Shown here piece by piece: positions 45,462-54,013 of a stretch of DNA of 64,000 nucleotides (the first letter of the stretch is position 1; each line of letters starts with the position of its first letter). The stretch spans positions 310,001 to 374,000 of the forward strand of contig NZ_SIZZ01000003.1 in assembly GCF_004322705.1 (NCBI RefSeq). Direction: 5' to 3'. Source of the stretch: Dyella terrae. Lineage in GTDB: Bacteria; Pseudomonadota; Gammaproteobacteria; Xanthomonadales; Rhodanobacteraceae. The notes beneath the pieces were generated by a model. It ran no database searches and was not told the DNA's origin. It saw nothing but the letters and a program-made list of their open reading frames with translations. A program made the position numbers and the translations under genes.

Positions 45462-46856
45462 TTACGGCGTTACCGTTGCGTCGGCACGTACACACGCGGT
45501 GCCGCTGACGAAATCCAGGTCCATGACCGCACCCTTGAGGATGGCCATGCCCGCGACGTAGCGCACGGCACCGTCCGAAGGCCGGGTCCTGACGACGATC
45601 TCGCGCTCCGACACGCCGTTGTCCACGCGCTTGGCGCGCTCGACATACTTCGTATCCACCTGGCCCATGGCCGTGGCCACTTTCACGGTTTTCTTCGTGC
45701 CGGCCAAGTCCGCCGGGTCGACAATGCCGTATTGCTCCAGCTCACCGTCGAACCCGGAATCGAAGACGGCGTTGACGGGTTTCCCGTCGACCTTGATCGG
45801 AATCATCACCTTCGCGTTGGTGCCTATGAGATCGGAGCGCATGGTCAGGGGCCGGGAGCATGCGCGGTGCTGGCGTCCGCCAACGCTCATGTGCCGCATG
45901 GACAAGCTGATGTAGCCCAGGCGCCGCAGGGTCGACAGTCCGAGGATATTGGGTGTGGCTGCCGATACAACGGCAACGGGCACCCTGGACAGCGTGTCAT
46001 GGCCAATCACCAGCGTAGGCAGCACGCCCAGCGATGACCTGACCGATCGGTCACGGGCGGGGGACAGCCAGCTTGGCCCCGGCAAGATGCCGAGGGCTCG
46101 GGCTGTTGGCTCGTTGAGGAGCGTCATGAAGCCGGCCGTGTCCGGGATCGCGTCGAACGCGGTTGGCCCCGAAAGAAGATCGACGGCGGTGAGGCCGAGC
46201 GTCGATACCGGATTGAGTTCGCCTTTGCGAATCTTGTGGAAGGGCAGATCGGTGGCATCGCCTTCTTTGGTCGCCGATGGAGGGGCTGCTTCGGCAAGAT
46301 GGGCGATCGCGTCGAGATCCACGCCGTTCTCCAGCTGGCGCAAGGCGAACAACGGACCATACTGCCGGCGCAGATCCGGATAGAACGACTGGCGAATGTG
46401 CCGGACGCCGGTTGCCCAGGCTACGGGCCGCTCCTCCAGCAGGAAGTTGCCCACCTGGATCATCGTGCAGGCAAGCTCCTGCACGTGATCGTTCGCGCGC
46501 CGGCTCAGCGAGATACACGTCGCAGCCGCTTCGTTGGACCGACCGGGGTCCATCTTGACGCGATACAGACCCGCTTCCGCGAAGGCACGAATCGCCGGTT
46601 TGGTGGAAGTTTCCATCAGCTGGGAAAGGGCGACGGCATCGCCTCGCTCGATGGCGTCGATCACCCCGAATCGGTCGGTCATTTCCTGCGGTTCGAGAGG
46701 TTCACTGGCCTGGGCGAAGGCCATCGTGCTACCCAGGCATGGGAGCACGATGAGCGCAGACATGGCACGACAGGCCGCCTTGCGCAGATTCAACGCGCGA
46801 GCGCGGCGCGGGCTGGTCGGTGCCTCGGTCTTTCCATCCATGGAGTGATACGACAT
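45462..46856 (-). CDS. Exported protein with two retropepsin-like modules
   Basis: The 464-residue product has a signal peptide (SALIVLPCLGSTMAFAQA), a helical region (about 55-190), then two stretches resembling retroviral-type aspartic proteases. Module 1 (about 210-320) has D239-T-A-G and NILGLSTLRRLG; module 2 (about 345-450) has VFDSGFDGEL with D366-S-G and VAGMAILKGAVMDLDF. Single-module clan AA proteases act as homodimers; two modules in one chain might form an internal dimer. The first catalytic motif is DTAG rather than DTGA. I do not recognise a close family. Start choice is weak (no good SD). Confidence 0.65.
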   Translation of the reverse strand: MSYHSMDGKTEAPTSPRRARALNLRKAACRAMSALIVLPCLGSTMAFAQASEPLEPQEMTDRFGVIDAIERGDAVALSQLMETSTKPAIRAFAEAGLYRVKMDPGRSNEAAATCISLSRRANDHVQELACTMIQVGNFLLEERPVAWATGVRHIRQSFYPDLRRQYGPLFALRQLENGVDLDAIAHLAEAAPPSATKEGDATDLPFHKIRKGELNPVSTLGLTAVDLLSGPTAFDAIPDTAGFMTLLNEPTARALGILPGPSWLSPARDRSVRSSLGVLPTLVIGHDTLSRVPVAVVSAATPNILGLSTLRRLGYISLSMRHMSVGGRQHRACSRPLTMRSDLIGTNAKVMIPIKVDGKPVNAVFDSGFDGELEQYGIVDPADLAGTKKTVKVATAMGQVDTKYVERAKRVDNGVSEREIVVRTRPSDGAVRYVAGMAILKGAVMDLDFVSGTACVRADATVTP

Positions 46857-46945
46857 CTGAAATCCGGGTCAGTGCGAGCTTGCCATCTAACCCAAAACAC
46901 CGTGACCTGATCAAGACAGGCGAACCGGCAACGCTCGCCGATGGA

Positions 46946-47158
46946 TCAGGCCGCGCGCTTTGGCCTGAAGTACGGAAGCGCGAACATATAGAGCCCCGTG
47001 AACAGCTGCAGGAACAGCGGTGGCAGCGGCGAGTAGGTCAGCCATGCTGGCGGTTCTCCCTGACCAAGGCCTCTCCATACAAAGTTCCCGATGACTGTCA
47101 CGGTGAAAACGATCGACGTCCAGCGGTGAATGGGTCGAGCCAGCGATCCTGCGCTCAT
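46946..47158 (-). CDS. Small two-helix membrane protein
   Basis: The 70-residue product has two hydrophobic helices (TSIVFTVTVIGNFVWRG and LPPLFLQLFTGLYMFALPYF) and a short basic C-terminus (RPKRAA). It starts with an ATG overlapping the VOC-gene stop (ATGA), so translation is coupled. It forms the end of an AraC-VOC-membrane protein cassette. The family is not recognised with certainty; it resembles small unclassified membrane proteins found beside VOC genes. Confidence 0.72.
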   Translation of the reverse strand: MSAGSLARPIHRWTSIVFTVTVIGNFVWRGLGQGEPPAWLTYSPLPPLFLQLFTGLYMFALPYFRPKRAA

Positions 47159-47583
47159 GCCGTGCGGCCTCCGCGCGACTTGCGGGATTCGATCATCTTC
47201 CACCCGTTACCGGACGGATCGCGAAAGCCGGCGTCCACCGCGCCGTAACGGTCCACGGGCTCCTGGGTGAACTCCACGCCGCGGGCGGCGAGCGTCTCGT
47301 ACATGGCGCGGCAATCGTCCACGGCAAGCACCAGGGCCGGCATGGCGCCTTTGGCCACCATCTGCTGCAGCGTGGCTGCGGTGGCAGCGTCATGCAGCGG
47401 CGAGCCGGGCTTGAGCAGTCCCAGCTGGAACGATGTCTGCCCGCTCGCCTGCACCGTCAGCCAGCGATAGTCGCCATTGCGCGCATCCGTATGGACCTGG
47501 AAGCCCAGCTTGTTGACGTAGAAATCCAGGGCTTCGTCCTGGTCGCGTACATAGATGCTGCTCACGTTCACTTCGATCGTCAT
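47155..47583 (-). CDS. VOC-family protein (glyoxalase/bleomycin-resistance superfamily)
   Basis: The 142-residue product is one VOC domain with two beta-alpha-beta-beta-beta units: VSSIYVRDQDEALDFYVNKLGFQVHTDA and PALVLAVDDCRAMYETLAARGVEFTQEP, ending in VDAGFRDPSGNGWKMIE. Such proteins bind a metal and act on small molecules; the substrate is unknown. It is 12 bases downstream of an AraC regulator in the same direction and is coupled to a two-helix membrane protein. An intact cousin of the pseudogene at 38444-38855. Confidence 0.88.
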   Translation of the reverse strand: MTIEVNVSSIYVRDQDEALDFYVNKLGFQVHTDARNGDYRWLTVQASGQTSFQLGLLKPGSPLHDAATAATLQQMVAKGAMPALVLAVDDCRAMYETLAARGVEFTQEPVDRYGAVDAGFRDPSGNGWKMIESRKSRGGRTA

Positions 47584-47595
47584 GGAACCTCTCCG

Positions 47596-48057
47596 TTAAG
47601 TGTCGCTCAGGCTAGCGATGGCCCTGGCCCGGCGCTTCTCCAAAACTGCGGTCTTCAGGTCCGGTCGCTCGGCCGCGCGGACAATGCATGCCGGCACCGG
47701 TGCGGGCGCCGTGCCGTCCGCTATCGCGCGGTCACGGACGACCCCGGGGCTTTCGCCGGTGATATCCCGAAAGATGCGCCCGAACGTGCCCACGCTTTCC
47801 CATCCGGTCTCAAGCGCGATCTCAGTAATGGGACGGTCTGTTTCCCGCAGCAGCGCGACCGCGCGCTCGATGCGGCGACTAAGCAGATAGCGATGAGGCG
47901 GAACGCCAAATGCTTCCTTGAACGAACGCGCGAAGTGCGCTGGCGATACTGCGCTGATCTGCGCGAGCCGGCTAACTGGCCACGATTCATGCGAGGCGCC
48001 GTCCATGCGGTCCTTGGCGCGCAACAGGCGGCGCAGAAGTTCCGGGCTTTGGCTCAT
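47596..48057 (-). CDS. AraC-type regulator consisting of the DNA-binding domain only
   Basis: The 153-residue product has the two helix-turn-helix units of an AraC domain (LAQISAVSPAHFARSFKEAFGV and ITEIALETGWESVGTFGRIFR) almost at the N-terminus, without a sensing domain; about 40 residues of Ala/Arg-rich tail follow. This minimal form resembles MarA/SoxS/Rob-like activators. It is directly upstream of the VOC gene and probably controls that cassette. Confidence 0.82.
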   Translation of the reverse strand: MSQSPELLRRLLRAKDRMDGASHESWPVSRLAQISAVSPAHFARSFKEAFGVPPHRYLLSRRIERAVALLRETDRPITEIALETGWESVGTFGRIFRDITGESPGVVRDRAIADGTAPAPVPACIVRAAERPDLKTAVLEKRRARAIASLSDT

Positions 48058-48365
48058 GGATCAGTTCCCTTCAACCTGGCGTGGCGTTTCAAGCGTGTCG
48101 TTCGAGTGCCTGGCCGACAGGCTGGCCATGGGCAGCAGCGGCGCCACGGGTACGCGCTCAGATCGCCATCATTGCAGGCCGTGCTGCGCAGGGAAACCGG
48201 TTTGCCGGGAGAGCCTGCAAAGCCATCTTGCCAAAGGGAGATCGCTTTCGTCATGGATGGTGCGATGCGTCGTCTGCCGACTTCCCTCCGATGAACCGGG
48301 CCATGGTCATTCGCCGCGGGATGACGCAGAATCGGCGCGGGACTGGGGAGTCTGGGAGGGGAAAC
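48058..48365. other. Intergenic region between divergent AraC and lipoprotein genes
   Basis: A 308-base gap holding the promoters of both neighbours. A plus-strand frame from 48081 reads through it into the lipoprotein gene, but the sequence there looks non-coding and the lipoprotein signal starts only at 48366. No structure stands out. Confidence 0.5.
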
Positions 48366-48836
48366 ATGGATCGGAGCGTCTGGAAAGTCGTGCGGATGTG
48401 CGTGGCTGTAGCGTTGATATCGGCGTGTTCCACGATGCCGCTGGAACCGTCGAAGTCCGAGTACGCGGCCCTGAGTGCCGAGCCTGCGCCGTCCGAATGG
48501 GCAGAAGGATCGATCTGGACCTTCAGTTTCGAGGAGTCGGGCAAGATCTATTCGTTCACCTACAAGGTGACCAAAGAACCGATCAGCGACTGCGCCAGCG
48601 GCGCCCCTTTGGAGCTGGTGCCTGTCGGCGAGGGAGCCAATCCCAAGGATGCGGCGGCCTATCGAGTCTTCGGGCGCGTGCTTGTCATCAACCTGAATCC
48701 TCGGTTGTGCGATAGCGGCGGCGAACTGCGTGGAGTACTCGATGGCCCAAGCTTCAGGGGTGTGTACGACGGCAGCACTTTCATAAGCCGCGGGACGAGG
48801 ACCGAAGCTACAGGTCACAGAGTCGACGCTCAGTAG
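48366..48836 (+). CDS. Small lipoprotein of unknown function
   Basis: The 156-residue product has a lipoprotein signal (VALISAC, C21) and a mostly beta-rich soluble part with aromatic strands (WTFSFEESGKIYSFTYKV). Cysteines occur in ISDCASG and RLCDSGG, suggesting a disulfide. I do not recognise the family. A strong SD (GGAGGGG) supports the start. Its end overlaps the convergent AraC gene by seven bases. Confidence 0.75.
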   Translation: MDRSVWKVVRMCVAVALISACSTMPLEPSKSEYAALSAEPAPSEWAEGSIWTFSFEESGKIYSFTYKVTKEPISDCASGAPLELVPVGEGANPKDAAAYRVFGRVLVINLNPRLCDSGGELRGVLDGPSFRGVYDGSTFISRGTRTEATGHRVDAQ

Positions 48837-49678
48837 GGCAAGGCGGCCGTCCGGGCGTCACTTGCTCGACGATAATTTGATGGCGTCATCCCGAACATTT
48901 GCCGGAAGCGACGATTGAAATCCGACGCATCGTTGAATCCGGCATCAAGCGCTACGTCGAGCACGCTGCTGTTGCCCTGGCGCAATAATCGCGCGGCCTG
49001 CCGCATGCGCAGCGCCAGCGAGAACTGATAGGGCGTCGTGCCAGTGATGCGTTTGAATTCCCTGAGCAAGTGACAGGGGCTTAGTGACGCGCGTTGCGCC
49101 AGTTCCGTGAGCGAGGGCGAAACCTGCGGCGAAGCTTCCATCCAGTGCACCAGATCGTGGACCCGGGCCGCGCCTCGCCGCGCCATGCGCCCTGTTCGGA
49201 ACGACGCTCCGCGGTGGCCTGTGCCCGCCAGCGCAACGCACGCTACCAGCTCATGCGCCAGTTCCTCGAGGCGTTGCGGTGCTTCGACACCATGATCTGC
49301 ACAAGCCAGCAAGGCCGGATCCGTTTGCCTGGGTGCGAGGGAAGCGCATTCAAAGCGGCTTCGCGTCACGTTGCGCACGCCGGCGATCAGGTTTTCATGA
49401 AAAGCCGGATCGAAATGGAACGCGAGGCACCGGTCGCCGATGCTGTGCTGGTGGCTGCATTCAAAGCCATCGCCGGGGTTACCCAGAAGCACGGCGCCCG
49501 GAACCAGCATCGCGGTGCCCCGCGACGAGCGGTACTGAAACGTTCCGCTGAGCACCACCGCCACGGCAACGTGTGTGTGCTGCTCTTCGAAGGAGCGGTC
49601 CGTCGGTCCCGCCGAGCAAACGACTTCGCTGGCCGTCCAGCCGGGTCCACTGGCGAGTGTCGTGGCGATCAGGGTCAT
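48830..49678 (-). CDS. AraC-family transcriptional regulator
   Basis: The 282-residue product has an N-terminal cupin-like sensor (THVAVAVVLSGTFQYRSSRG, then a VPGAVLLGNPGDGFEC turn) and a C-terminal AraC domain (LTELAQRASLSPCHLLREFKRITGTTPYQ and VLDVALDAGFNDASDFNRRFRQMFGMTPSNYRR). It is divergent from the SRPBCC gene across 151 bases and could regulate it. The frame is open upstream to 50017, but ATG 49678 gives the standard length. Confidence 0.86.
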   Translation of the reverse strand: MTLIATTLASGPGWTASEVVCSAGPTDRSFEEQHTHVAVAVVLSGTFQYRSSRGTAMLVPGAVLLGNPGDGFECSHQHSIGDRCLAFHFDPAFHENLIAGVRNVTRSRFECASLAPRQTDPALLACADHGVEAPQRLEELAHELVACVALAGTGHRGASFRTGRMARRGAARVHDLVHWMEASPQVSPSLTELAQRASLSPCHLLREFKRITGTTPYQFSLALRMRQAARLLRQGNSSVLDVALDAGFNDASDFNRRFRQMFGMTPSNYRRASDARTAALPY

Positions 49679-49829
49679 TGATCCGAATCCGTCAATTTTT
49701 CCCAAGTGGGGCTCGGGACCCGAATGGTAACGTCCCTTGTCGCCTTGTCGCATCAAGGCGCGTGGTGTGGCGTCGCCACCCAAGATACCCCGGAAATGGA
49801 CGGGCCACACAGGACAAGAGAACACATCG

Positions 49830-50240
49830 ATGGCAACGATCATTTGGGAACAATCCGTGGCTGTGCCTGCTTCCACGGCATGGGCCCTGCTTCGCCAGTT
49901 TGACAAGGCGCATGAGCTATTCCATCCGGTACTTATCGCAGGAAGGATGGAAGCTGATATCCGCGTGCTGACCTTCGCCAACGGGCTACAGGTTCGCGAG
50001 CGCAAGGTCGCGGTCAACGAAGCGCATCAACGCGTGGCGTATACCGTCCTTGGTGACATGTTTGAGCATCACGCCGCATCGATGCAGATCGTCGGTATCG
50101 ATGCCAACCACTGTTGCTTCCTGTGGATCAGTGACTTCCTTCCCGATGCGCTCGCATCGACGGTCTTGCCGCTGGTGAAGCAGGGCGCGACTGCCTTCGC
50201 CGCCACGCTCGAAACGAATCAGAAGAAGTGCCCCGAGTGA
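49830..50240 (+). CDS. SRPBCC-superfamily (START/polyketide cyclase-like) protein
   Basis: The 136-residue product starts with the typical SRPBCC pattern (ATIIWEQSVAVPASTAWALLRQF) and continues with strands that enclose a ligand pocket (VRERKVAVNEAHQRVAYTVLG) and a long C-terminal helix. Such proteins bind or transform hydrophobic small molecules; no substrate can be read. Divergent from the AraC gene upstream and convergent with the hybrid kinase downstream, 24 bases away. Confidence 0.75.
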   Translation: MATIIWEQSVAVPASTAWALLRQFDKAHELFHPVLIAGRMEADIRVLTFANGLQVRERKVAVNEAHQRVAYTVLGDMFEHHAASMQIVGIDANHCCFLWISDFLPDALASTVLPLVKQGATAFAATLETNQKKCPE

Positions 50241-50264
50241 ACCTCCCCACGGGCGCGTCCACCA

Positions 50265-52316
50265 TCACGCCGACTCGACCAGTGCATCCTTGACCGCCTG
50301 CCCAAAGGCATCCAGCGCAAACGGCTTGGTGATCATGCTCATCCGGTGGCCGAGAAACTCGGACCTGACGGCGGCGTTCTCGGCATATCCGGTCATGAAA
50401 AGCACGGGCACGGCGGGATGCCTTTCGCGAAAAAGCTCCGCGAGCTGCCGCCCGTTCATGCCGGGCAGGCCGACATCGGTGATCAGCAGGTCGACATGAT
50501 CCAGGGCCGAGATATGGGGCATGGCAACGGTGGCATCGCTTGCCGTCACCACCACGTAGCCCAGTTCCTCGAGCAGGAAACTGACCAGGAGCCTTACCTG
50601 GTCATCATCCTCGACGACCAGCACCAATTGCCCGTCGCCCCGGGGCGCGATGGCCTGATTGTCCGGAACGTCGCGGGCGTCGGCACCGGGCGACTTCGGC
50701 AGATAGAGCGAAATGGTCGTGCCCTTGCCCGGGGTCGACTGGAGATCGATGGTGCCCCTGGACTGCTTCACGAAGCCATAGATCATGGACAGGCCCAGGC
50801 CGGTACCCTGGCCCAGCGGCTTGGTGGTGAAGAACGGTTCGAACACGCGCTCTTTGACATCCGCCGTCATGCCGACACCCGTGTCGGAGACCTCCACCAC
50901 GATGGCATCCTGCCCGGCGACGTCGCTTTCATCGCGCAGGACGGGCGCGGCCGCACGGCGCGTGCGTAGCCGGAGCTGACCGCCGTCGGGCATGGCATCG
51001 CGCGCGTTGATGCAAAGATTGAGGATCGCGCTCTCAAGTTGATTCACGTCGACCAGGGCGTGGTCGAGTGCCGGTTCCAGGTCGACGGCAATACGTACGC
51101 GCTCGCCCAGCGTCTTGCTGAGGAGCATGTGCATCGACTGAATCAGCGCATTCACATCCGTGGGCTTCGGGTCGAGCGACTGGCGGCGGGAGAACGCCAG
51201 GAGCCGTTGCGTCAGCGACGCGGCGCGACCGGCTGCGTCGCTCGCGGCCTTGACGATCTTTGCCGTGCGCTCGTCGCTTATGCGGATGGTCACGATGTCG
51301 AGCGCGCCGATGATGCTGGTGAGCATGTTGTTGAAATCGTGCGCGATGCCGCCGGTGAGCTGGCCCACGGCCTCCATCTTCTGCGCCTGTCGAAGCGCGG
51401 TCTCGCTCTCGGTGCGTGCCTGCATTTCCATCCGCAGTTCGGCCGTGCGCTCGGCCACCTTCTGCTCAAGACGCGCTGCCGCCTGGCCGATGACTTCCAT
51501 GGCCTCCTTGCGCTCGGTGATATCGGAGGCAAACAGGTGTACGCCGTCGATCTGTCCATCCTCCTGATAGCGGGGGATGTAGCGAATCTCGGCCTCGTGG
51601 CGTTTGCCATCGACGCAGTTCAAAGGAACCTCGTTCCGCACCGCTTCACCGGCCATGGCCCGCATCAGGCAGGGCTTGCGCGAGTTCCAGTGCTCGTGTC
51701 CAAAGACTTCTTCCACCGTTCGCCCCATCATCGCTGCAGGGTCGAAACCAAACCACGTTTCGTAAGCGTGATTGGCGAAGCGATAGCGGAATTCGCGGTC
51801 GACAAAGGCAATCAGGACCGGCAACGAGTCAGCGATCCGGCGCAATTCGGCTTCACTGGCAGCCAGCGCGCGCCGGCTCACGGCAAGGTCCTCCATCCGG
51901 TCCTTGATCTCGAACTGCTTTTGCCTGGATCGCATGGCCGTGGCCACGGCACTGAGAAAGGACGCGGCACCGACCGGACGCTCGAGTTCGATGCGATTGA
52001 GTACCGTATGCGGCAAGGGAGAGGTATGGGAATCGACGCCCTGGCGCGTGGAATGGAGCACGATAAAGGGAATGTCGGACCAGGTGGGTTGATGGGCGAG
52101 CGCATGCTGCAGGCCCTGGGTGCCGCTCTCAAGCGCCTCCTGCGTCAGGACGACAATGCCCGTGTCTTCGCCCAGTTGTTCGCCCAGTTCGACGAGGTCC
52201 GGGTGGACGACGGCGCGATAGCCCTGGTGAGTGAGCGAATCGGCGAGGCTCTGCGCGTCGCGTTGCCATGGCGCCACGATATGCACGCATTTGCCGCGTT
52301 GATCGAGCTTAGGCAT
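50265..52316 (-). CDS. Hybrid histidine kinase (PAS, HisKA, HATPase, receiver) coupled to KaiC-like gene
   Basis: The 683-residue product has no membrane helix. An N-terminal region (about 8-130) resembles a degenerate receiver (VHIVAPWQRDAQSLADSL). A PAS domain follows (about 155-275, LPVLIAFVDREFRYRFANHAYE), then HisKA with H-box GGIAHDFNNMLTSIIG, HATPase (LNLCINARDAMP, DTGVGMT, GTGLGLSMIYGF) and a C-terminal receiver (VLVVEDDDQVR; acceptor in LLITDVGLPGMNG; MTGYAE). Its start overlaps the KaiC-like stop by eight bases (ATGCCTAA), so the two are made together. Confidence 0.9.
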   Translation of the reverse strand: MPKLDQRGKCVHIVAPWQRDAQSLADSLTHQGYRAVVHPDLVELGEQLGEDTGIVVLTQEALESGTQGLQHALAHQPTWSDIPFIVLHSTRQGVDSHTSPLPHTVLNRIELERPVGAASFLSAVATAMRSRQKQFEIKDRMEDLAVSRRALAASEAELRRIADSLPVLIAFVDREFRYRFANHAYETWFGFDPAAMMGRTVEEVFGHEHWNSRKPCLMRAMAGEAVRNEVPLNCVDGKRHEAEIRYIPRYQEDGQIDGVHLFASDITERKEAMEVIGQAAARLEQKVAERTAELRMEMQARTESETALRQAQKMEAVGQLTGGIAHDFNNMLTSIIGALDIVTIRISDERTAKIVKAASDAAGRAASLTQRLLAFSRRQSLDPKPTDVNALIQSMHMLLSKTLGERVRIAVDLEPALDHALVDVNQLESAILNLCINARDAMPDGGQLRLRTRRAAAPVLRDESDVAGQDAIVVEVSDTGVGMTADVKERVFEPFFTTKPLGQGTGLGLSMIYGFVKQSRGTIDLQSTPGKGTTISLYLPKSPGADARDVPDNQAIAPRGDGQLVLVVEDDDQVRLLVSFLLEELGYVVVTASDATVAMPHISALDHVDLLITDVGLPGMNGRQLAELFRERHPAVPVLFMTGYAENAAVRSEFLGHRMSMITKPFALDAFGQAVKDALVESA

Positions 52317-53802
52317 CCCGATCTTCCAGCAGCGGCTGATGGCCGCCCACGAATTCCGGCGTGCCGGTAAGCACACCCCTGAATCCGGTGAGTGGCTCGC
52401 CCACGCGCAGCCCCCTGCCGTCGATGAAGAGTTCACGGATCGTGTCTTCGTGCTTTCCATTGCGATTCTTGATCACCGAAATGGCCTTGCGGATTCTTCC
52501 CTCCGCTTCGAAGAAACGGAACAGGATGACGGCGTCGGCGATGTAGGACACATTGAGCGGCCCCGTATCCATGGAGCCGACCAGGCCGTACATCGGATTG
52601 ATCAGAAACGTCGTGACGCCCGATTGATTGAGGAACGACAGAAGCTCGTGCATCTGCAGCAGGAGATGCTTCTCCTCGGGCATGGCCGAGAGGTAACCGT
52701 TCAAACTGTCGATGACGACCATCGAGCAGCCTTGCTCCTGCACGGCACAGAAGACGTTCCATGCGAACTCGCCCGGTGACATTTCGGCCGGATCGACCTG
52801 GGTGATCTGCAACAGGCCTTCCGCCATGAGCCCTGGCAGATCCACGCCCATATTCGAGGCGCGCGTCAGCAAGGTATCGATGCGTTCGTCAAACTCGTAA
52901 ACATGGCAACGTTCGCCGCGCGCGCAGGCGGCGGCGATGTACTGCAGCGCCAGCGTTGTCTTGCCGGTGCCGGCGGGTCCGGTGAGCAGGGTGCTGCTGC
53001 CGCGAATGAAGCCGCCGCCCATCAGGGCGTCGAGTTGTCCGACGCCGCTCAACATGGCGCGGTGTACGAAGTCGATGTGGTGACGCGCGGCGACGAGTCG
53101 TGGATAGACTTCGATTCCACCCGTGCGGATGTTGAAATCGTGGTAACCGGCGATGAAGGTGGCGCCGCGGATTTTCTGCACCACAAGCCGGCGACGCGCG
53201 GAACCGTATTCGAGCGCAAAGCGCTCCAGCGAAATCACGCCGTGGCAGATGCTGTGCAGCTGCGTATCGCGGTCGCGACCTTCGCCGGTCAGGTCGTCGA
53301 CGAAGAGCACCGTGGCGTTGAGCGGAGTGAAGAACTGTTTGAGCGACAGCACTTGCCGGCGATAGCGAAGCGGATCCTGGGCCAGAAGGCGAAGCTCGGA
53401 GAGGCTGTCGAATACAACGCGACGAGGCTTGAGACGCTCGACCTCCTGCTTCACCAGGCGAATCGTCTGGCCCAGCTCCACTTCCCACGAGTGGAAAACG
53501 GACTGCGTTTGTCCTTCACCCAGCACTTCCTCGACCGAGGAGAGCTCGAACAAATCGATGCCTGTGAGATCCCAGCCATGCGATGCGGCAACCTCGCGCA
53601 GCTCCTCGGCGGTTTCCGACAGGGTCACATAGAGGCAGCGCTCGCCTTCCTTCATCCCTTGCATCAGGAACTGAAGCGACAGGGTGGTCTTACCTGCGCC
53701 GGGTTGTCCTTCAAGGAGAAAGAGGTGCCCGCAAGGCAATCCACCATGCAACACCGTATCTAAACCGGAAACCCCAAGGCTGCAGCGCGGGGAAGGGGAC
53801 AT
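52309..53802 (-). CDS. KaiC-like double RecA/DnaB-type ATPase
   Basis: The 497-residue product has two KaiC domains: CI with Walker A GQPGAGKTT (residues 32-40) and LRRVVFDSLSELR-type Walker B, and CII with GPAGTGKTT (275-283) and VVIDSLNGYL. In the cyanobacterial clock, CI is the ATPase and CII autophosphorylates at an adjacent Ser-Thr pair. The aligned CII position here reads S419-Y420 (NVSYIADAVILF), so the dyad is altered. The C-terminal tail (VIKNRNGKHEDTIREL) aligns with KaiC. No kaiA or kaiB gene is nearby. It heads an operon with the hybrid kinase. Confidence 0.9.
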   Translation of the reverse strand: MSPSPRCSLGVSGLDTVLHGGLPCGHLFLLEGQPGAGKTTLSLQFLMQGMKEGERCLYVTLSETAEELREVAASHGWDLTGIDLFELSSVEEVLGEGQTQSVFHSWEVELGQTIRLVKQEVERLKPRRVVFDSLSELRLLAQDPLRYRRQVLSLKQFFTPLNATVLFVDDLTGEGRDRDTQLHSICHGVISLERFALEYGSARRRLVVQKIRGATFIAGYHDFNIRTGGIEVYPRLVAARHHIDFVHRAMLSGVGQLDALMGGGFIRGSSTLLTGPAGTGKTTLALQYIAAACARGERCHVYEFDERIDTLLTRASNMGVDLPGLMAEGLLQITQVDPAEMSPGEFAWNVFCAVQEQGCSMVVIDSLNGYLSAMPEEKHLLLQMHELLSFLNQSGVTTFLINPMYGLVGSMDTGPLNVSYIADAVILFRFFEAEGRIRKAISVIKNRNGKHEDTIRELFIDGRGLRVGEPLTGFRGVLTGTPEFVGGHQPLLEDRDA

Positions 53803-54013
53803 GAAAGGCTCTCATGGCGGCCAGATGATCCCTGATTAGGAGTGAAAGCACTTCATGGCGATGTGAAATCGACGTGACGCGGCGACGGCGTGCAGGCCAG
53901 GCGCGGACCAGCACGACGGTGCACGTTGGACAGCAAGATCCGGATAGCGATGCATGAAGCGACGCAAGCACCCTTGCCGCAACGTCGCCAGGCGACATGA
54001 CCGGAAATACACC

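Noticed and set aside
48081-48365. N-terminal extension of the lipoprotein gene
   Set aside because: The extension would precede a clear lipoprotein signal peptide at 48366, which must be N-terminal to work, and a strong SD sits just before 48366.
49680-49700. ATTGA/TCAAT with a T-run as a plus-strand terminator
   Set aside because: The stem is only five A/T-rich pairs with a ten-base loop, and no plus-strand gene precedes it.
52316-52460. Upstream extension of the hybrid kinase frame
   Set aside because: It lies fully inside the KaiC-like gene in another frame; the ATG at 52316 has a GGAAG SD and the eight-base coupling.
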